Under the pieces are notes generated by a model. It did not search any database. It worked only from the letters and a program-made list of their open reading frames with translations, and was not told the DNA's origin. 64,000 nucleotides of DNA from SZUA-320 sp963707875 (GTDB lineage Bacteria; Gemmatimonadota; Gemmatimonadetes; Gemmatimonadales; GWC2-71-9): positions 434,001-498,000 of the forward strand of contig CAVPRU010000001.1 of NCBI GenBank assembly GCA_963707875.1, written 5' to 3'. The position numbers and the translations under genes are program-made. Positions 16,218 through 23,881 of this stretch are shown here, in pieces (the first letter of the stretch is position 1; the number at the start of each line of letters is the position of its first letter).

Positions 16218-16261
16218 AATCTGGCACCATGCCGGTGAATCGGTGGTGAAACCCCCGTGAA
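16218..16261 (-). promoter_or_regulatory. hsp20 promoter with three 11-bp-spaced regulator boxes
   Basis: On the minus strand TTCAC occurs at 16257-16261, 16246-16250 and 16235-16239, each 11 bp from the next. Exactly 11 bp after the last one is CAGATT (16218-16223), a plausible -10. The same architecture precedes usp1, usp2 and the response-regulator gene. Direct repeats at one-helical-turn spacing are how PhoB/OmpR-type regulators bind. Confidence 0.65.
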
Positions 16262-16284
16262 AAATCCCTTGCGCGGAGCGCGGG

Positions 16285-17199
16285 TCACGGCTCCGGCGGG
16301 CGGCCCAGCAGGATCGGCGTGGTCGCACCCCGGAGCACCTTGTCGGCCACGCTGCCAAGCACCAGGCGCCGGAGGCCCCGATCGCCGTGCGTCATCATCG
16401 AGATGAGCCCGGCGCCGGCCCGCTCGGCCTCGGAGACGATGGCTCCCGCCACACTCGGGTCCGTCGCCACGGCAGTCCGGACTGGAATTCCCCGGGCTGA
16501 CAACCGGGAGGCGACCGCCTTGAGTCGGGCTTCGGCGGTTCGCCGATGCTCGTCGAACAGCCGCGGCTCGATCGGGACCGCGAACGGCAACCCGGGTTCC
16601 CCCACCCCAAGCACCGGTTCGACGACCGTCACCAGGGTCAGCATGGGTGGGGCGGAGGCGCCGCCTCCCGCCAGCGCCAGGGCGGGCTCGATCGCCTGTT
16701 CGGCCAGAGTGGAGCCGTCAAGCGGGACCAGCACGTGGCGGAAGGGGTAACGCGGTTCACTCCCCGTCTCCTGGCCCGGCCGGATCAGGAGGATGGGAAC
16801 CTCCAGGTGGCGCACCAGATAGTCGGCCACGCTCCCGAGCCAGAACCGGCTGAAGGCCCCACGGCCATGGGTAGCCATGACCACCAGGTCGACCGAGGCG
16901 CGGCGGACCTCGGCTTCCAGCGCCGGACCCGGGTCCCCGTCGAGATGGACCGTGCTGACCATCCCCCGCTTGTCGGGATCGATGCTGTCGGCCTGAGACG
17001 TCAGGTACTCTGCCTCCCTGGCCCGAAGATCGAAATCCGGAACGACGCCCGGCCCGGCCTCTCCACCCACGATGGGATGCGGCGTGTGGACCAGCGCCAG
17101 TCGGATGCTGGCGCCGTGTCCTTCCGCCAACTGAACGGAGAGGGGCAGGACCCGCTCAGCAAATGGGGAGCCGTCGAGTGGTACCAGGATGGAGCGCAT
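16285..17199 (-). CDS. Universal stress protein, tandem UspA domains
   Basis: Cytoplasmic stress protein, 304 aa, made of two UspA domains. Domain 1 is residues 1-150 (ILVPLDGSPFAERVL ... VMATHGRGAFSRFWLGSVADYL). Domain 2 is residues 155-300 (HVLVPLDGSTLAEQAI ... MMTHGDRGLRRLVLGSVADKVL). Both keep the ATP-binding G-2x-G-9x-G(S) pattern. GAGGAGG precedes the ATG. Its promoter shares the 11-bp repeats with hsp20. Two-domain Usp proteins of this type are DosR targets in Mycobacterium; the functional link here is inferred. Confidence 0.93.
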   Translation of the reverse strand: MRSILVPLDGSPFAERVLPLSVQLAEGHGASIRLALVHTPHPIVGGEAGPGVVPDFDLRAREAEYLTSQADSIDPDKRGMVSTVHLDGDPGPALEAEVRRASVDLVVMATHGRGAFSRFWLGSVADYLVRHLEVPILLIRPGQETGSEPRYPFRHVLVPLDGSTLAEQAIEPALALAGGGASAPPMLTLVTVVEPVLGVGEPGLPFAVPIEPRLFDEHRRTAEARLKAVASRLSARGIPVRTAVATDPSVAGAIVSEAERAGAGLISMMTHGDRGLRRLVLGSVADKVLRGATTPILLGRPPEP

Positions 17200-17249
17200 G
17201 GGACCTCCTCAGCACAGAGTCGGGTCGCCGCTGGTGACGGCCTGCCTGA

Positions 17250-17293
17250 AAGCTGCTCCGGGCGCCGTGAAGAGAGGGTGAACCGGCCGGGAA
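17250..17293 (-). promoter_or_regulatory. usp1 promoter with 11-bp-spaced regulator boxes
   Basis: Minus-strand TTCCC (17289-17293), TTCAC (17278-17282) and TTCAC (17267-17271) repeat every 11 bp. CAGCTT (17250-17255) follows after an 11-bp spacer. This is the same layout as the hsp20 promoter. Confidence 0.6.
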
Positions 17294-17304
17294 CCCTGCC
17301 GCAC

Positions 17305-18111
17305 TCAGTCCGGCGGAACCCGCCAGAAGGCAGGGTCGCCGGCGGAGAACTCGGGGCTCGGATTGCTCATCCCCGGCCGGAGCCGGAACAGCTTGTTCTC
17401 GATACTCAGGAAGCCGTCGGTGGCCAGTTGGTTGAAGACCCCGACCCGGTTCGGGGTCATGGCCCTCAGCACCGCCTGCTCCCCCAAACCGGGATCGAGC
17501 TCACCCAGGGAGGTGCGGGGGATGATCACCAGAAAGAGCGGGCCAGGCATCCCATGGGTGACCTGGTACGTTGCCCAGGTGTTCGGGGCCTTGGCCTCGG
17601 TGACGACCTCCTGGTACAGCCGCGCCGCCTTCTCGAACTCGGAAGACCGCCCGGGGCGGACCCGGTACACAATGATCTCGAGGTACCGGGCTCGCGCCAG
17701 ACCGGCAACCCCTCCCCGGCTCAGTTCGGGTCGGTACCGCGCCATGAGGGATGAGGTGGAGGAGATGTTCTCGGCGTCGGCGGCTGCCAGCAACCCGGTC
17801 TGGGCATCGAGTCCCGCGGCATTCCCGATGGCGGTGTCGAGGTCCTCCCATCCCTGATAGGACTCATGCCCTGCCAGGAACCACGCCTCACTAGGGCCCC
17901 AGATCGAGGTCATGCCGAGGTAATGCACCGGCACGTTGGCCTGACGAAAAGTCCCCGCCCATCGGCTTTCGAGGAGGGCGTGGGCGCCCTCCCGCCCCAT
18001 CCGGACCTGCTCGCGGACGATTTCGAGGTGCGCTGGCGGAATCTGGCCCACAAGCGGAGCCGAGACGAGCAGGCCGGCAAGGAGAAAGACGGCGCGGGGA
18101 AGGCGTGACAT
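17305..18111 (-). CDS. Putative secreted protein of unknown function
   Basis: 268 aa. Residues 1-23 look like a Sec signal peptide (MSRLPRAVFLLAGLLVSAPLVGQ). The rest is soluble and rich in Arg, Leu and Ala. The part around residues 140-210 (LEIIVYRVRPGRSSEFEKAARLY) resembles the beta-alpha-beta strand pattern of dimeric alpha-beta barrel (NIPSNAP/monooxygenase-like) proteins, but this is only a shape impression. It sits inside the stress island between usp1 and the DUF2892 gene. No assigned function. Confidence 0.65.
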   Translation of the reverse strand: MSRLPRAVFLLAGLLVSAPLVGQIPPAHLEIVREQVRMGREGAHALLESRWAGTFRQANVPVHYLGMTSIWGPSEAWFLAGHESYQGWEDLDTAIGNAAGLDAQTGLLAAADAENISSTSSLMARYRPELSRGGVAGLARARYLEIIVYRVRPGRSSEFEKAARLYQEVVTEAKAPNTWATYQVTHGMPGPLFLVIIPRTSLGELDPGLGEQAVLRAMTPNRVGVFNQLATDGFLSIENKLFRLRPGMSNPSPEFSAGDPAFWRVPPD

Positions 18112-18189
18112 GGCGGCCCCTGCTGGGGATTGGTTCTCGAATCAGTATCCCCGACGGGGCCGGTTGGGAACCCCCGGGGTGGTCCCGCG

Positions 18190-18387
18190 CTAGCGATCCG
18201 GTCGACGGGTCGACACCCCAAGAACCTGGTAGACGGGACAGAAGCCGCTGAAGGCCGTGGCTACCAGCACCAGGCCGAGCAGAGTGAAGTACTTGAGTGG
18301 CGGGTCAAGCGCCCCGTACAGCCCGAGCAGCAGCACCCCGACCACACCCCGGAACAGTCGATCGAAGGAACCGGCGTTGCGGGTCAT
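18190..18387 (-). CDS. DUF2892 (YgaP-like transmembrane) protein
   Basis: 65 aa inner-membrane protein. The N-terminal RNAGSFDRLFRGVVGVLLL and the closing FSGFCPVYQVLGVST match the DUF2892 pattern (NxGxxDRxxR, CPxYxxxG), with two short TM segments. GTG 18390 is a possible start, but ATG 18387 has GAGGAG at 7 nt and is preferred. It follows usp2 by 14 nt, so it is probably cotranscribed. DUF2892 proteins often accompany rhodanese or redox-stress genes. Confidence 0.85.
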   Translation of the reverse strand: MTRNAGSFDRLFRGVVGVLLLGLYGALDPPLKYFTLLGLVLVATAFSGFCPVYQVLGVSTRRPDR

Positions 18388-18401
18388 CACACATCTCCTC
18401 G

Positions 18402-19136
18402 CTAGATGGGAACCGTGAGGAGAGCGCAGGGGGCAGTGTAAAGGAGCCCACGCCCGACCCCAGTCGAAACCCCACCGGCCCCGTGCCGGACCCCGATCAC
18501 CAGCAGGTCAGTCGCCGACCGGGCCAGGTGGTCCACCATGACCCCGGCCGGCTCCCCATGGAGCACGTACACGGTCGGCGCCGGGTCGAAGCGGAAGCGG
18601 GCCACCGCGTCGAGCAGACGCACCCGGGTGGCCGGCGGCGGGGCCGTCGCTGACTCGGGCGGCGGCTCGACGGAGAGGATCTCGACCTGCCGCGCCCCGA
18701 GTCCGCTCAGCACCTCGCCAACCTCGAGCACCGCCATCCCCCGGTCCGTGCCATCCACCGCTACCGCCACCCGGCGGAATTGATCGTGTTTCTCATTGAC
18801 GAAGAGGGTCGGCACCCGGCTCCGACGGACGACGCCATCAGCGGTCGACCCGAGACGGGGTCGGCAGCCGTCGCCCCCCGCCCGCCCCAGGACGACCGCG
18901 TCCGCTCCCAGTGATTCGGCGATCCGGACGATCTCGATCGAAGGCACCCCATACCCCAGCTTTGGAGCCCCGGCATCCAGGGCGGCGGGGAGGGGATCGC
19001 TGACGGAGGGCAGCACGGAGACCAGCTTGAGATCGGCCGCGAGGTCGCGGGCCAGACGCTCGGCAACCACGGTGGCATGCCGGCCGGCCGCGGACCCGTC
19101 GTCAGCGGCGAGGAGCGTCCTCCAGGATACGGGCAT
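18402..19136 (-). CDS. Universal stress protein (divergent, two-domain)
   Basis: 244 aa with two Usp-like halves. The first begins RTLLAADDGSAAGRHAT and has ADAVVLGRAGGDGCRPRLGSTADGV. The second begins RVAVAVDGTDRGMAVLE and ends TDLLVIGVRHGAG. It is more diverged than usp1, and the second half has lost parts of the nucleotide-binding pattern. The start has no ribosome site. The inferred -10 element (TAGCCT) ends only 6 nt upstream, suggesting a leaderless mRNA beginning at the ATG. Divergent from the sensor kinase. Confidence 0.85.
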   Translation of the reverse strand: MPVSWRTLLAADDGSAAGRHATVVAERLARDLAADLKLVSVLPSVSDPLPAALDAGAPKLGYGVPSIEIVRIAESLGADAVVLGRAGGDGCRPRLGSTADGVVRRSRVPTLFVNEKHDQFRRVAVAVDGTDRGMAVLEVGEVLSGLGARQVEILSVEPPPESATAPPPATRVRLLDAVARFRFDPAPTVYVLHGEPAGVMVDHLARSATDLLVIGVRHGAGGVSTGVGRGLLYTAPCALLTVPI

Positions 19137-19142
19137 GGGTCT

Positions 19143-19175
19143 AGGCTAGACACACCCCCGTGAAGCGACGATGAA
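19143..19175 (-). promoter_or_regulatory. usp2 promoter / usp2-kinase intergenic regulator boxes
   Basis: Minus-strand TTCAT (19171-19175) and TTCAC (19160-19164) are 11 bp apart. TAGCCT (19143-19148) follows after an 11-bp spacer, as in the other three promoters. The predicted transcription start coincides with the usp2 ATG. The boxes also lie directly upstream of the divergent kinase and could act on it. Confidence 0.6.
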
Positions 19176-19233
19176 GGCCCCAATAAGCAATCGCTCGTCG
19201 CGTCGGCCGGGTCGGATTGTTACGTTCATCCCC

Positions 19234-20463
19234 ATGCCGTTCTCCACTGACCTGGAATCGCGACTCGAGCACCTCATCCGGGCCAGCAATTCGTTGGGCT
19301 CGGACCGGCCCCTGCCCGAAGTCCTCCAGTGGACAGCGGACCAGGCGGCTCGCCTGCTGGGCGCCCGCTACGCGGCGATCGGCATGCTGGGGCCGGACAA
19401 TCAGACCCTGGAGAGCTTTACCACGTCGGGCATCGAGAAGGAGGAGCGCGCCCGGATCGGTCACCCGCCATCCGGCCGGGGGGTGCTCGGGGTCGTCATC
19501 CGGGAGGAGCTACCGCTGCGGCTCCGGTCCTTGGGGGATCACCCCGAGAGCGTCGGCTTCCCGGCCCACCATCCACCAATGAAGTCCTTCCTCGGCGTCC
19601 CCGTGGTCGGCCGGTCCGGCGTGCTCGGGAACCTCTACCTGACCGACAAGATCGGGGCAGCCGAGTTCTCGGCCGAGGACCAACACCTGGCCGTCCTGCT
19701 GGCGGGAAAGGCCGCGGCCGCGGTGGAGGATGCCCGGCGGCACCATGAGACTCAGCGGCTGATTCATGAAGTACAGACCCTGTTGCGCAGCCGAGAGCGG
19801 TTCTTCGCCATGGTCAACCATGAACTCCGCAACTCCCTGGCGGCGGTCTTCGGGTGGGCCGAGATGCTGGTCCGCCGAAAGGACCCGAGCACCGTGCCCC
19901 GAGCCGCGTTCGAAGTGGTCGAAGCGGCCGAGAGCACCATCGCCCTGATCAATGATCTTCTCGATCTGAGCCGGCTGGATGAAGACCGGCTGCGGCCGGT
20001 CATCGAGACGGTGGACTGCCGGCCGGTCATCCGCCGGGCGGTCGCCAAGGTGACGCCGGCCGCGCGGGAACGCTCGATCTCCCTCACCGTCACCCTTCTG
20101 GATGAACCGACGACCTGCCGCACCGACGCCTCCCGGGTGGAGCAGATCCTGGTGAACGTGTTGCAGAACGGCATTCGCCACAGCCCCCCGGGGTCGACGG
20201 TGGCCCTCGAACTGCTGTCCGACACGGGGACCATCAACGCCCGGGTGGTGGACCAGGGCCCGGGAATCGTCGAGGGGGAGCTGGAACGGATCTTCGATGT
20301 CTACGTGACCAAGCCGGGCGAGGAGGGAACCGGAATCGGGCTCGGCCTCCCCCTCTCCAGACGACTGGCGCGGCTGCTCGGCGGAGACCTCACCGCCGCC
20401 AACCACCCGGCCGGGGGAGCGGAGTTCGTCCTGGCGCTTCCCTTGAGCGGCCCGGCTTCCTGA
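19234..20463 (+). CDS. GAF-domain sensor histidine kinase (DosS/DevS-like sensor)
   Basis: 409 aa from ATG 19234. An alternative ATG at 19171 would overlap the regulator boxes. A GAF domain (residues about 15-165) closely follows mycobacterial DosS/DevS GAF-A: ARYAAIGML, RGVLGVVI, GFPAHHPPMKSFLGVPV, GNLYLTDK. The His before PPM (H113 here) corresponds to the DosS haem ligand His149 as recalled. Next come a HisKA domain with phospho-acceptor H196 in MVNHELRNSL and an HATPase domain (N-box, DQGPG, GIGLGLPLS). DosS itself uses HisKA_3, so the output half differs. Probably senses O2, NO or redox through haem (inference). Partner regulator follows. Confidence 0.9.
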   Translation: MPFSTDLESRLEHLIRASNSLGSDRPLPEVLQWTADQAARLLGARYAAIGMLGPDNQTLESFTTSGIEKEERARIGHPPSGRGVLGVVIREELPLRLRSLGDHPESVGFPAHHPPMKSFLGVPVVGRSGVLGNLYLTDKIGAAEFSAEDQHLAVLLAGKAAAAVEDARRHHETQRLIHEVQTLLRSRERFFAMVNHELRNSLAAVFGWAEMLVRRKDPSTVPRAAFEVVEAAESTIALINDLLDLSRLDEDRLRPVIETVDCRPVIRRAVAKVTPAARERSISLTVTLLDEPTTCRTDASRVEQILVNVLQNGIRHSPPGSTVALELLSDTGTINARVVDQGPGIVEGELERIFDVYVTKPGEEGTGIGLGLPLSRRLARLLGGDLTAANHPAGGAEFVLALPLSGPAS

Positions 20464-20470
20464 AGATATC

Positions 20471-20514
20471 TTCATACTCGGTTGAGGCAGGGTTCACCGG
20501 GGGCGGTCTAGACT
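20471..20514 (+). promoter_or_regulatory. Response-regulator promoter with 11-bp-spaced boxes
   Basis: TTCAT (20471-20475), TTGAG (20482-20486) and TTCAC (20493-20497) repeat at 11 bp. TAGACT (20509-20514) follows after an 11-bp spacer. A perfect 14-bp palindrome (TGAAGATATCTTCA, 20461-20474) includes the kinase stop codon and overlaps the first box. The predicted start lies 2-4 nt before the regulator ATG, so the mRNA may be nearly leaderless. Suggests autoregulation. Confidence 0.6.
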
Positions 20515-20523
20515 GGGGTCACT

Positions 20524-21234
20524 ATGAAAGTTCTCGTGGTGGAAGACGACCGGAAGGTCGCGGGATTCATCGAGCAGGGCCTCCGGGAAGAGGGCTACGT
20601 GGTGGACGTGGCGGCGGACGGGGAAGAGGCCACCATGCTGGCCCACGTCTATGACTACGACGTGGTGCTGCTCGACATCGTGTTGCCCAAGAAGAACGGG
20701 TTTCAGGTCGCCAGTGAGTTGAGGCGGGAGGGGCGCAACGTCCCGATCCTGATGCTGACCTCGCGCGAGTCGGTGGAGGACGTGGTCCGGGGGCTCGATG
20801 CCGGTGCCGACGACTACCTCCCCAAGCCCTTCCATTTCGAAGAGCTGCTGGCCCGGATGCGGGCCCTGAGCCGTCGCGGTGGCGCGGAGCGGATGGAAGT
20901 GCTGCGGTTCGGGGAGATCAGCATGGACCGGCTCCGCCATGTGGTGCAGGTCCGCGGGCAGCCGCTGGACGTCACCGCCAAGGAGTTCCAGCTGCTGGAG
21001 TATTTCATGCTCCATCCCGAGGAAGTGGTCCGGCGCACCACCCTGCTGGAGAAGGTCTGGGACATGCACTTCGATCCGGAGAGCAACGTGGTGGACGTGC
21101 ACGTGGGCAACCTCCGGCGGAAGATGCGGGAGGTCACCAATACCCAGCGGATCGAGACGATCCGGGGCGTCGGATTCAGTCTGCGCCACGCGGCCGCCGG
21201 AGCGGTCAGGGAGGGTGCAGCGCGCGCGTCATGA
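20524..21234 (+). CDS. OmpR/PhoB-family response regulator
   Basis: 236 aa two-component regulator. Receiver domain residues 1-120 carry the acidic pair ED (VVEDD), the phospho-acceptor Asp in VVLLDIVLP (about D51), the conserved T in LMLTSRES and the K in YLPKPF. The winged-helix DNA-binding domain (residues about 130-222) shows LDVTAKEFQLLEYFMLHP and VVDVHVGNLRRKM. It lies 60 nt after the kinase and overlaps the P-type ATPase (ATGA). PhoB-type proteins bind direct repeats spaced 11 bp, matching the boxes found upstream of this gene and three others. Confidence 0.96.
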   Translation: MKVLVVEDDRKVAGFIEQGLREEGYVVDVAADGEEATMLAHVYDYDVVLLDIVLPKKNGFQVASELRREGRNVPILMLTSRESVEDVVRGLDAGADDYLPKPFHFEELLARMRALSRRGGAERMEVLRFGEISMDRLRHVVQVRGQPLDVTAKEFQLLEYFMLHPEEVVRRTTLLEKVWDMHFDPESNVVDVHVGNLRRKMREVTNTQRIETIRGVGFSLRHAAAGAVREGAARAS

Positions 21235-23138
21235 GGGAAAACCGGGAGGGCCCCCGCCCCGGGGGACCCTCCCCCACGCGGCTGCAGACCCTCGGTCTCC
21301 CGGTTGTGGCGCTGGCGGTTCTGCTGGCCGGCCTCGCTCTGCGCGGGGCCGGCCTTTCGCTTGCCTCCTCCCGGGTCTGGACGGTCGGCCTCTACCTGGT
21401 CGGGGTGCCCCTGGTCCTCCGGGCGATCCTCGGGCTGCTGCGGGGCCGATTCGCGGCCGACCTGGTGGCCAGCCTCGCGCTGGTCACCGCCATGGCGCTC
21501 AACCAGCCGCTGGCGGGACTGCTGGTGGCGCTGATGCAGACCGGTGGTGAGGCCCTCGAACGGTATGCCGAGCGGCGGGCCTCCCGGGCGGTCGAAGAAC
21601 TGGAAGCCCAAGCGCCCCGGATCGCCCACCGGAAGGTGGGAGAACGGATCGAGGACCTGCCGGTGGAGGGGATTACCCCGGGTGACGAGGTGGTGGTCCG
21701 GCCCGGCGAAATGGTCCCGTGTGACGGGGTGGTCATCGAGGGCGTCGCGGCGGTGGACGTCTCTCGAATCACCGGGGAGCCGATCCCCCTCACTGGGCGC
21801 GCCGGGGTCCAGCTGGCCAGCGGCAGCCTGGTGCTCGACGGACCCCTGGTCCTCCGGGTGGTGGCTACCGCCCGGGAGAGCCTCTACGCCCGGGTGGTCG
21901 AACTGGTTCGGACTGCCCAGGCTCACAAGGCCCCGCTGCAGCGGGCGGCGGATCGCGCCGCAATGTGGTTCACCCCACTGACGCTGCTGGTGTGCGTGGC
22001 GGCCTGGGCGGTTTCGGGTGACCCGGTGCGGGTGCTGGCCGTGCTGGTGGTGGCAACCCCGTGCCCGATGATCCTGGCCACCCCGGTGGCGATCGTGGGA
22101 GGCATCAACCGAGCCGCCCGGCTGGGGATCATCGTCCGGCATGGCGGCGCCCTGGAGGCCCTCGGTCAGGTCACCGTCGTCGCCTTCGACAAGACGGGAA
22201 CCCTGACCCTGGGACAGCCGGAGGTCGCCAGGGTGACGCCGCTGGGAGGCGCCTCGGAGAGCGAGGTTCTCCAGTTGACCGCGTCGGTGGAGCGGGACGC
22301 CGGGCACCCGCTGGCTCGCTCGCTGGTGCGCGAGGCCCTCCGGGCCGGCCTCACCCTGGCGCCGGCGGAGGGGGTCCGCGAATGGCCCGGTCAGGGAGTG
22401 GCCGGTGTGGTCGCCGGGGTTCGGGTCACGGTGGGAGCCCTGTCGCTGATTCGGGAGGCCGAGCCGGCGGCGGTCGCGGCCCTGCTGAAGGCCCGAGACG
22501 GCGAGCCGGGACTGGCGGCCGCGGTCGTGGTGGACGGCAAGGCGGCGGCCTGGGTGATGTTCGCGGACCGTCCCCGAACGGGGGCCCTGGAGGCGCTTGG
22601 CCGGCTGCGGGCGCTCGGGCTCACGCGCCAGGTGCTCCTTTCGGGCGATGACCAGGCCAGTGTGGAATCCGTCGCCGGCGCCCTGGGCCTGGAGGAGGCG
22701 GCTGGGGACCTCCGACCGGAGGAAAAGGCCCGGTACGTCACCCGGCTTCAGTCGGAGGGCGACCGTGTCCTCATGGTGGGGGATGGGATCAACGACGCCC
22801 CCGCCCTCAGCACCGCGGCTGTCGGGATGGCCCTGGCGGCACATGGCGGCGGGATCGCCGCCGAGTCCGCCGACGTGGTGCTGCTGGATCCGGCCCCCGA
22901 GCGGGTGGTGGAGAGTGTCGAGATCGGTCGTCGCACCATGCGGATCGCGCGCCAGAGCCTCGGGGTCGGGCTCGGCCTCAGCCTGGTGGCCATGGGCGTG
23001 GCGGCCCTGGGGTACCTGCCACCGGTGGCCGGGGCACTTCTCCAGGAAGGCATCGACCTCGCGGTCATTCTCAACGCCCTCCGGAGTGCCACCCCGGGTG
23101 GCCGACTGGCGGGGGCCGGGGGGCCGGCGATAACGTAG
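21231..23138 (+). CDS. P1B-type heavy-metal translocating ATPase
   Basis: 635 aa integral membrane pump that exports a transition-metal ion using ATP. Features: actuator TGEP (about residue 184), ion-site motif TPCPM in TM6 (C278), phosphorylation site DKTGTLT (D320), the P1B HP motif (DAGHPLARSL) and GDGINDAPAL. It lacks an N-terminal metal-binding domain and has CP without the second Cys of the usual CPC, so the metal cannot be named. Translated together with the regulator (4-nt overlap). A P-type ATPase is also a DosR-regulon member in Mycobacterium, though of another subtype. Confidence 0.93.
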   Translation: MRENREGPRPGGPSPTRLQTLGLPVVALAVLLAGLALRGAGLSLASSRVWTVGLYLVGVPLVLRAILGLLRGRFAADLVASLALVTAMALNQPLAGLLVALMQTGGEALERYAERRASRAVEELEAQAPRIAHRKVGERIEDLPVEGITPGDEVVVRPGEMVPCDGVVIEGVAAVDVSRITGEPIPLTGRAGVQLASGSLVLDGPLVLRVVATARESLYARVVELVRTAQAHKAPLQRAADRAAMWFTPLTLLVCVAAWAVSGDPVRVLAVLVVATPCPMILATPVAIVGGINRAARLGIIVRHGGALEALGQVTVVAFDKTGTLTLGQPEVARVTPLGGASESEVLQLTASVERDAGHPLARSLVREALRAGLTLAPAEGVREWPGQGVAGVVAGVRVTVGALSLIREAEPAAVAALLKARDGEPGLAAAVVVDGKAAAWVMFADRPRTGALEALGRLRALGLTRQVLLSGDDQASVESVAGALGLEEAAGDLRPEEKARYVTRLQSEGDRVLMVGDGINDAPALSTAAVGMALAAHGGGIAAESADVVLLDPAPERVVESVEIGRRTMRIARQSLGVGLGLSLVAMGVAALGYLPPVAGALLQEGIDLAVILNALRSATPGGRLAGAGGPAIT

Positions 23139-23180
23139 CTCCCATCCCTGCAGATTCTCCCTTCACCTGAGAGGGTTCCC

Positions 23181-23321
23181 GTGTCCGAGATGCCACCGGG
23201 ACTGCCGAAGCACCCCATCGGCACCTTCGCCTTCGTCGGGCTGTATGCCGTGCTGTTCGTGATCGGCTGGTTCGCGATCTACACGTTCATCTATCTGGCT
23301 CGCCAGCCGGTGACCCCATGA
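23181..23321 (+). CDS. ba3-type cytochrome c oxidase subunit IIa
   Basis: 46 aa, beginning at GTG behind GAGAGGG. The sequence has a short polar start (SEMPPGLPKHPIGT) and a single TM helix (FVGLYAVLFVIGWFAIYTFI). It ends in ATGA overlap with the subunit II gene. This is the layout of the tiny subunit IIa of Thermus-type ba3 oxidases, which supplies the TM helix missing from subunit II. Confidence 0.8.
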   Translation: MSEMPPGLPKHPIGTFAFVGLYAVLFVIGWFAIYTFIYLARQPVTP

Positions 23322-23881
23322 AAGTCGACCTCTACGAAAAGATCTGGATGTGGGGCGTCACCGGAATGCTGGTGCTCTTCTTCGCCAGCATGGCCAACGG
23401 GGCCCTGACGGCCAACCGGCATCCGCCGAGCCACGTCGAGACGATCGATCCCATGGCGGTGATGAAGGACCCCCGATTTGCCACCCAGGGAGTGCGGGTG
23501 GATGCCGACGGTCGGGTCCATGCCTGGATCATCGGACTGACGTTCGCCTGGCTTCCGGCCGAGATGACCCTGCCGGCCGACACCCCGATCACCTTCCACG
23601 TCACTGCGGTCGACGTGACGCACGGGTTCCACATCGTCCGGACCAACGGGCAGACGATGGTGCTGCCGGGGTACATCAGCCAGTTCACCACCCAGTTTGC
23701 GGCGGGGGAGTACCTGGTGGCGTGCAATGAGTACTGCGGGATCGGCCACCACAACATGGCGGGCAAGCTGGTGGTGATTCCGGCGGCCGGGTGGTCGGCG
23801 CCGGGCAGCACCTCGGCGGCGCCCGGGCCGGACGCCGTGGTGGCGGTGGCAGGAGAGGCGGCCGGCCATGAAGGGCACTAA
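23318..23881 (+). CDS. Cytochrome c oxidase subunit II (ba3/B-type)
   Basis: 187 aa. One N-terminal TM anchor (residues 10-28) precedes a periplasmic cupredoxin domain. The CuA site is complete: His in DVTHGFH, then C136-x3-C140-x3-H144-x2-M147 in CNEYCGIGHHNM. It accepts electrons from cytochrome c. A short His/Gly-rich tail ends the protein. It overlaps subunits IIa and I by a few bases each, so the three are cotranslated. Confidence 0.94.
   Translation: MKVDLYEKIWMWGVTGMLVLFFASMANGALTANRHPPSHVETIDPMAVMKDPRFATQGVRVDADGRVHAWIIGLTFAWLPAEMTLPADTPITFHVTAVDVTHGFHIVRTNGQTMVLPGYISQFTTQFAAGEYLVACNEYCGIGHHNMAGKLVVIPAAGWSAPGSTSAAPGPDAVVAVAGEAAGHEGH

Noticed and set aside
23139..23180. A TTCAC regulator box before the oxidase operon
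   Set aside because: A single TTCAC is present, but there is no second pentamer at 11 bp and no -10 at the expected distance.
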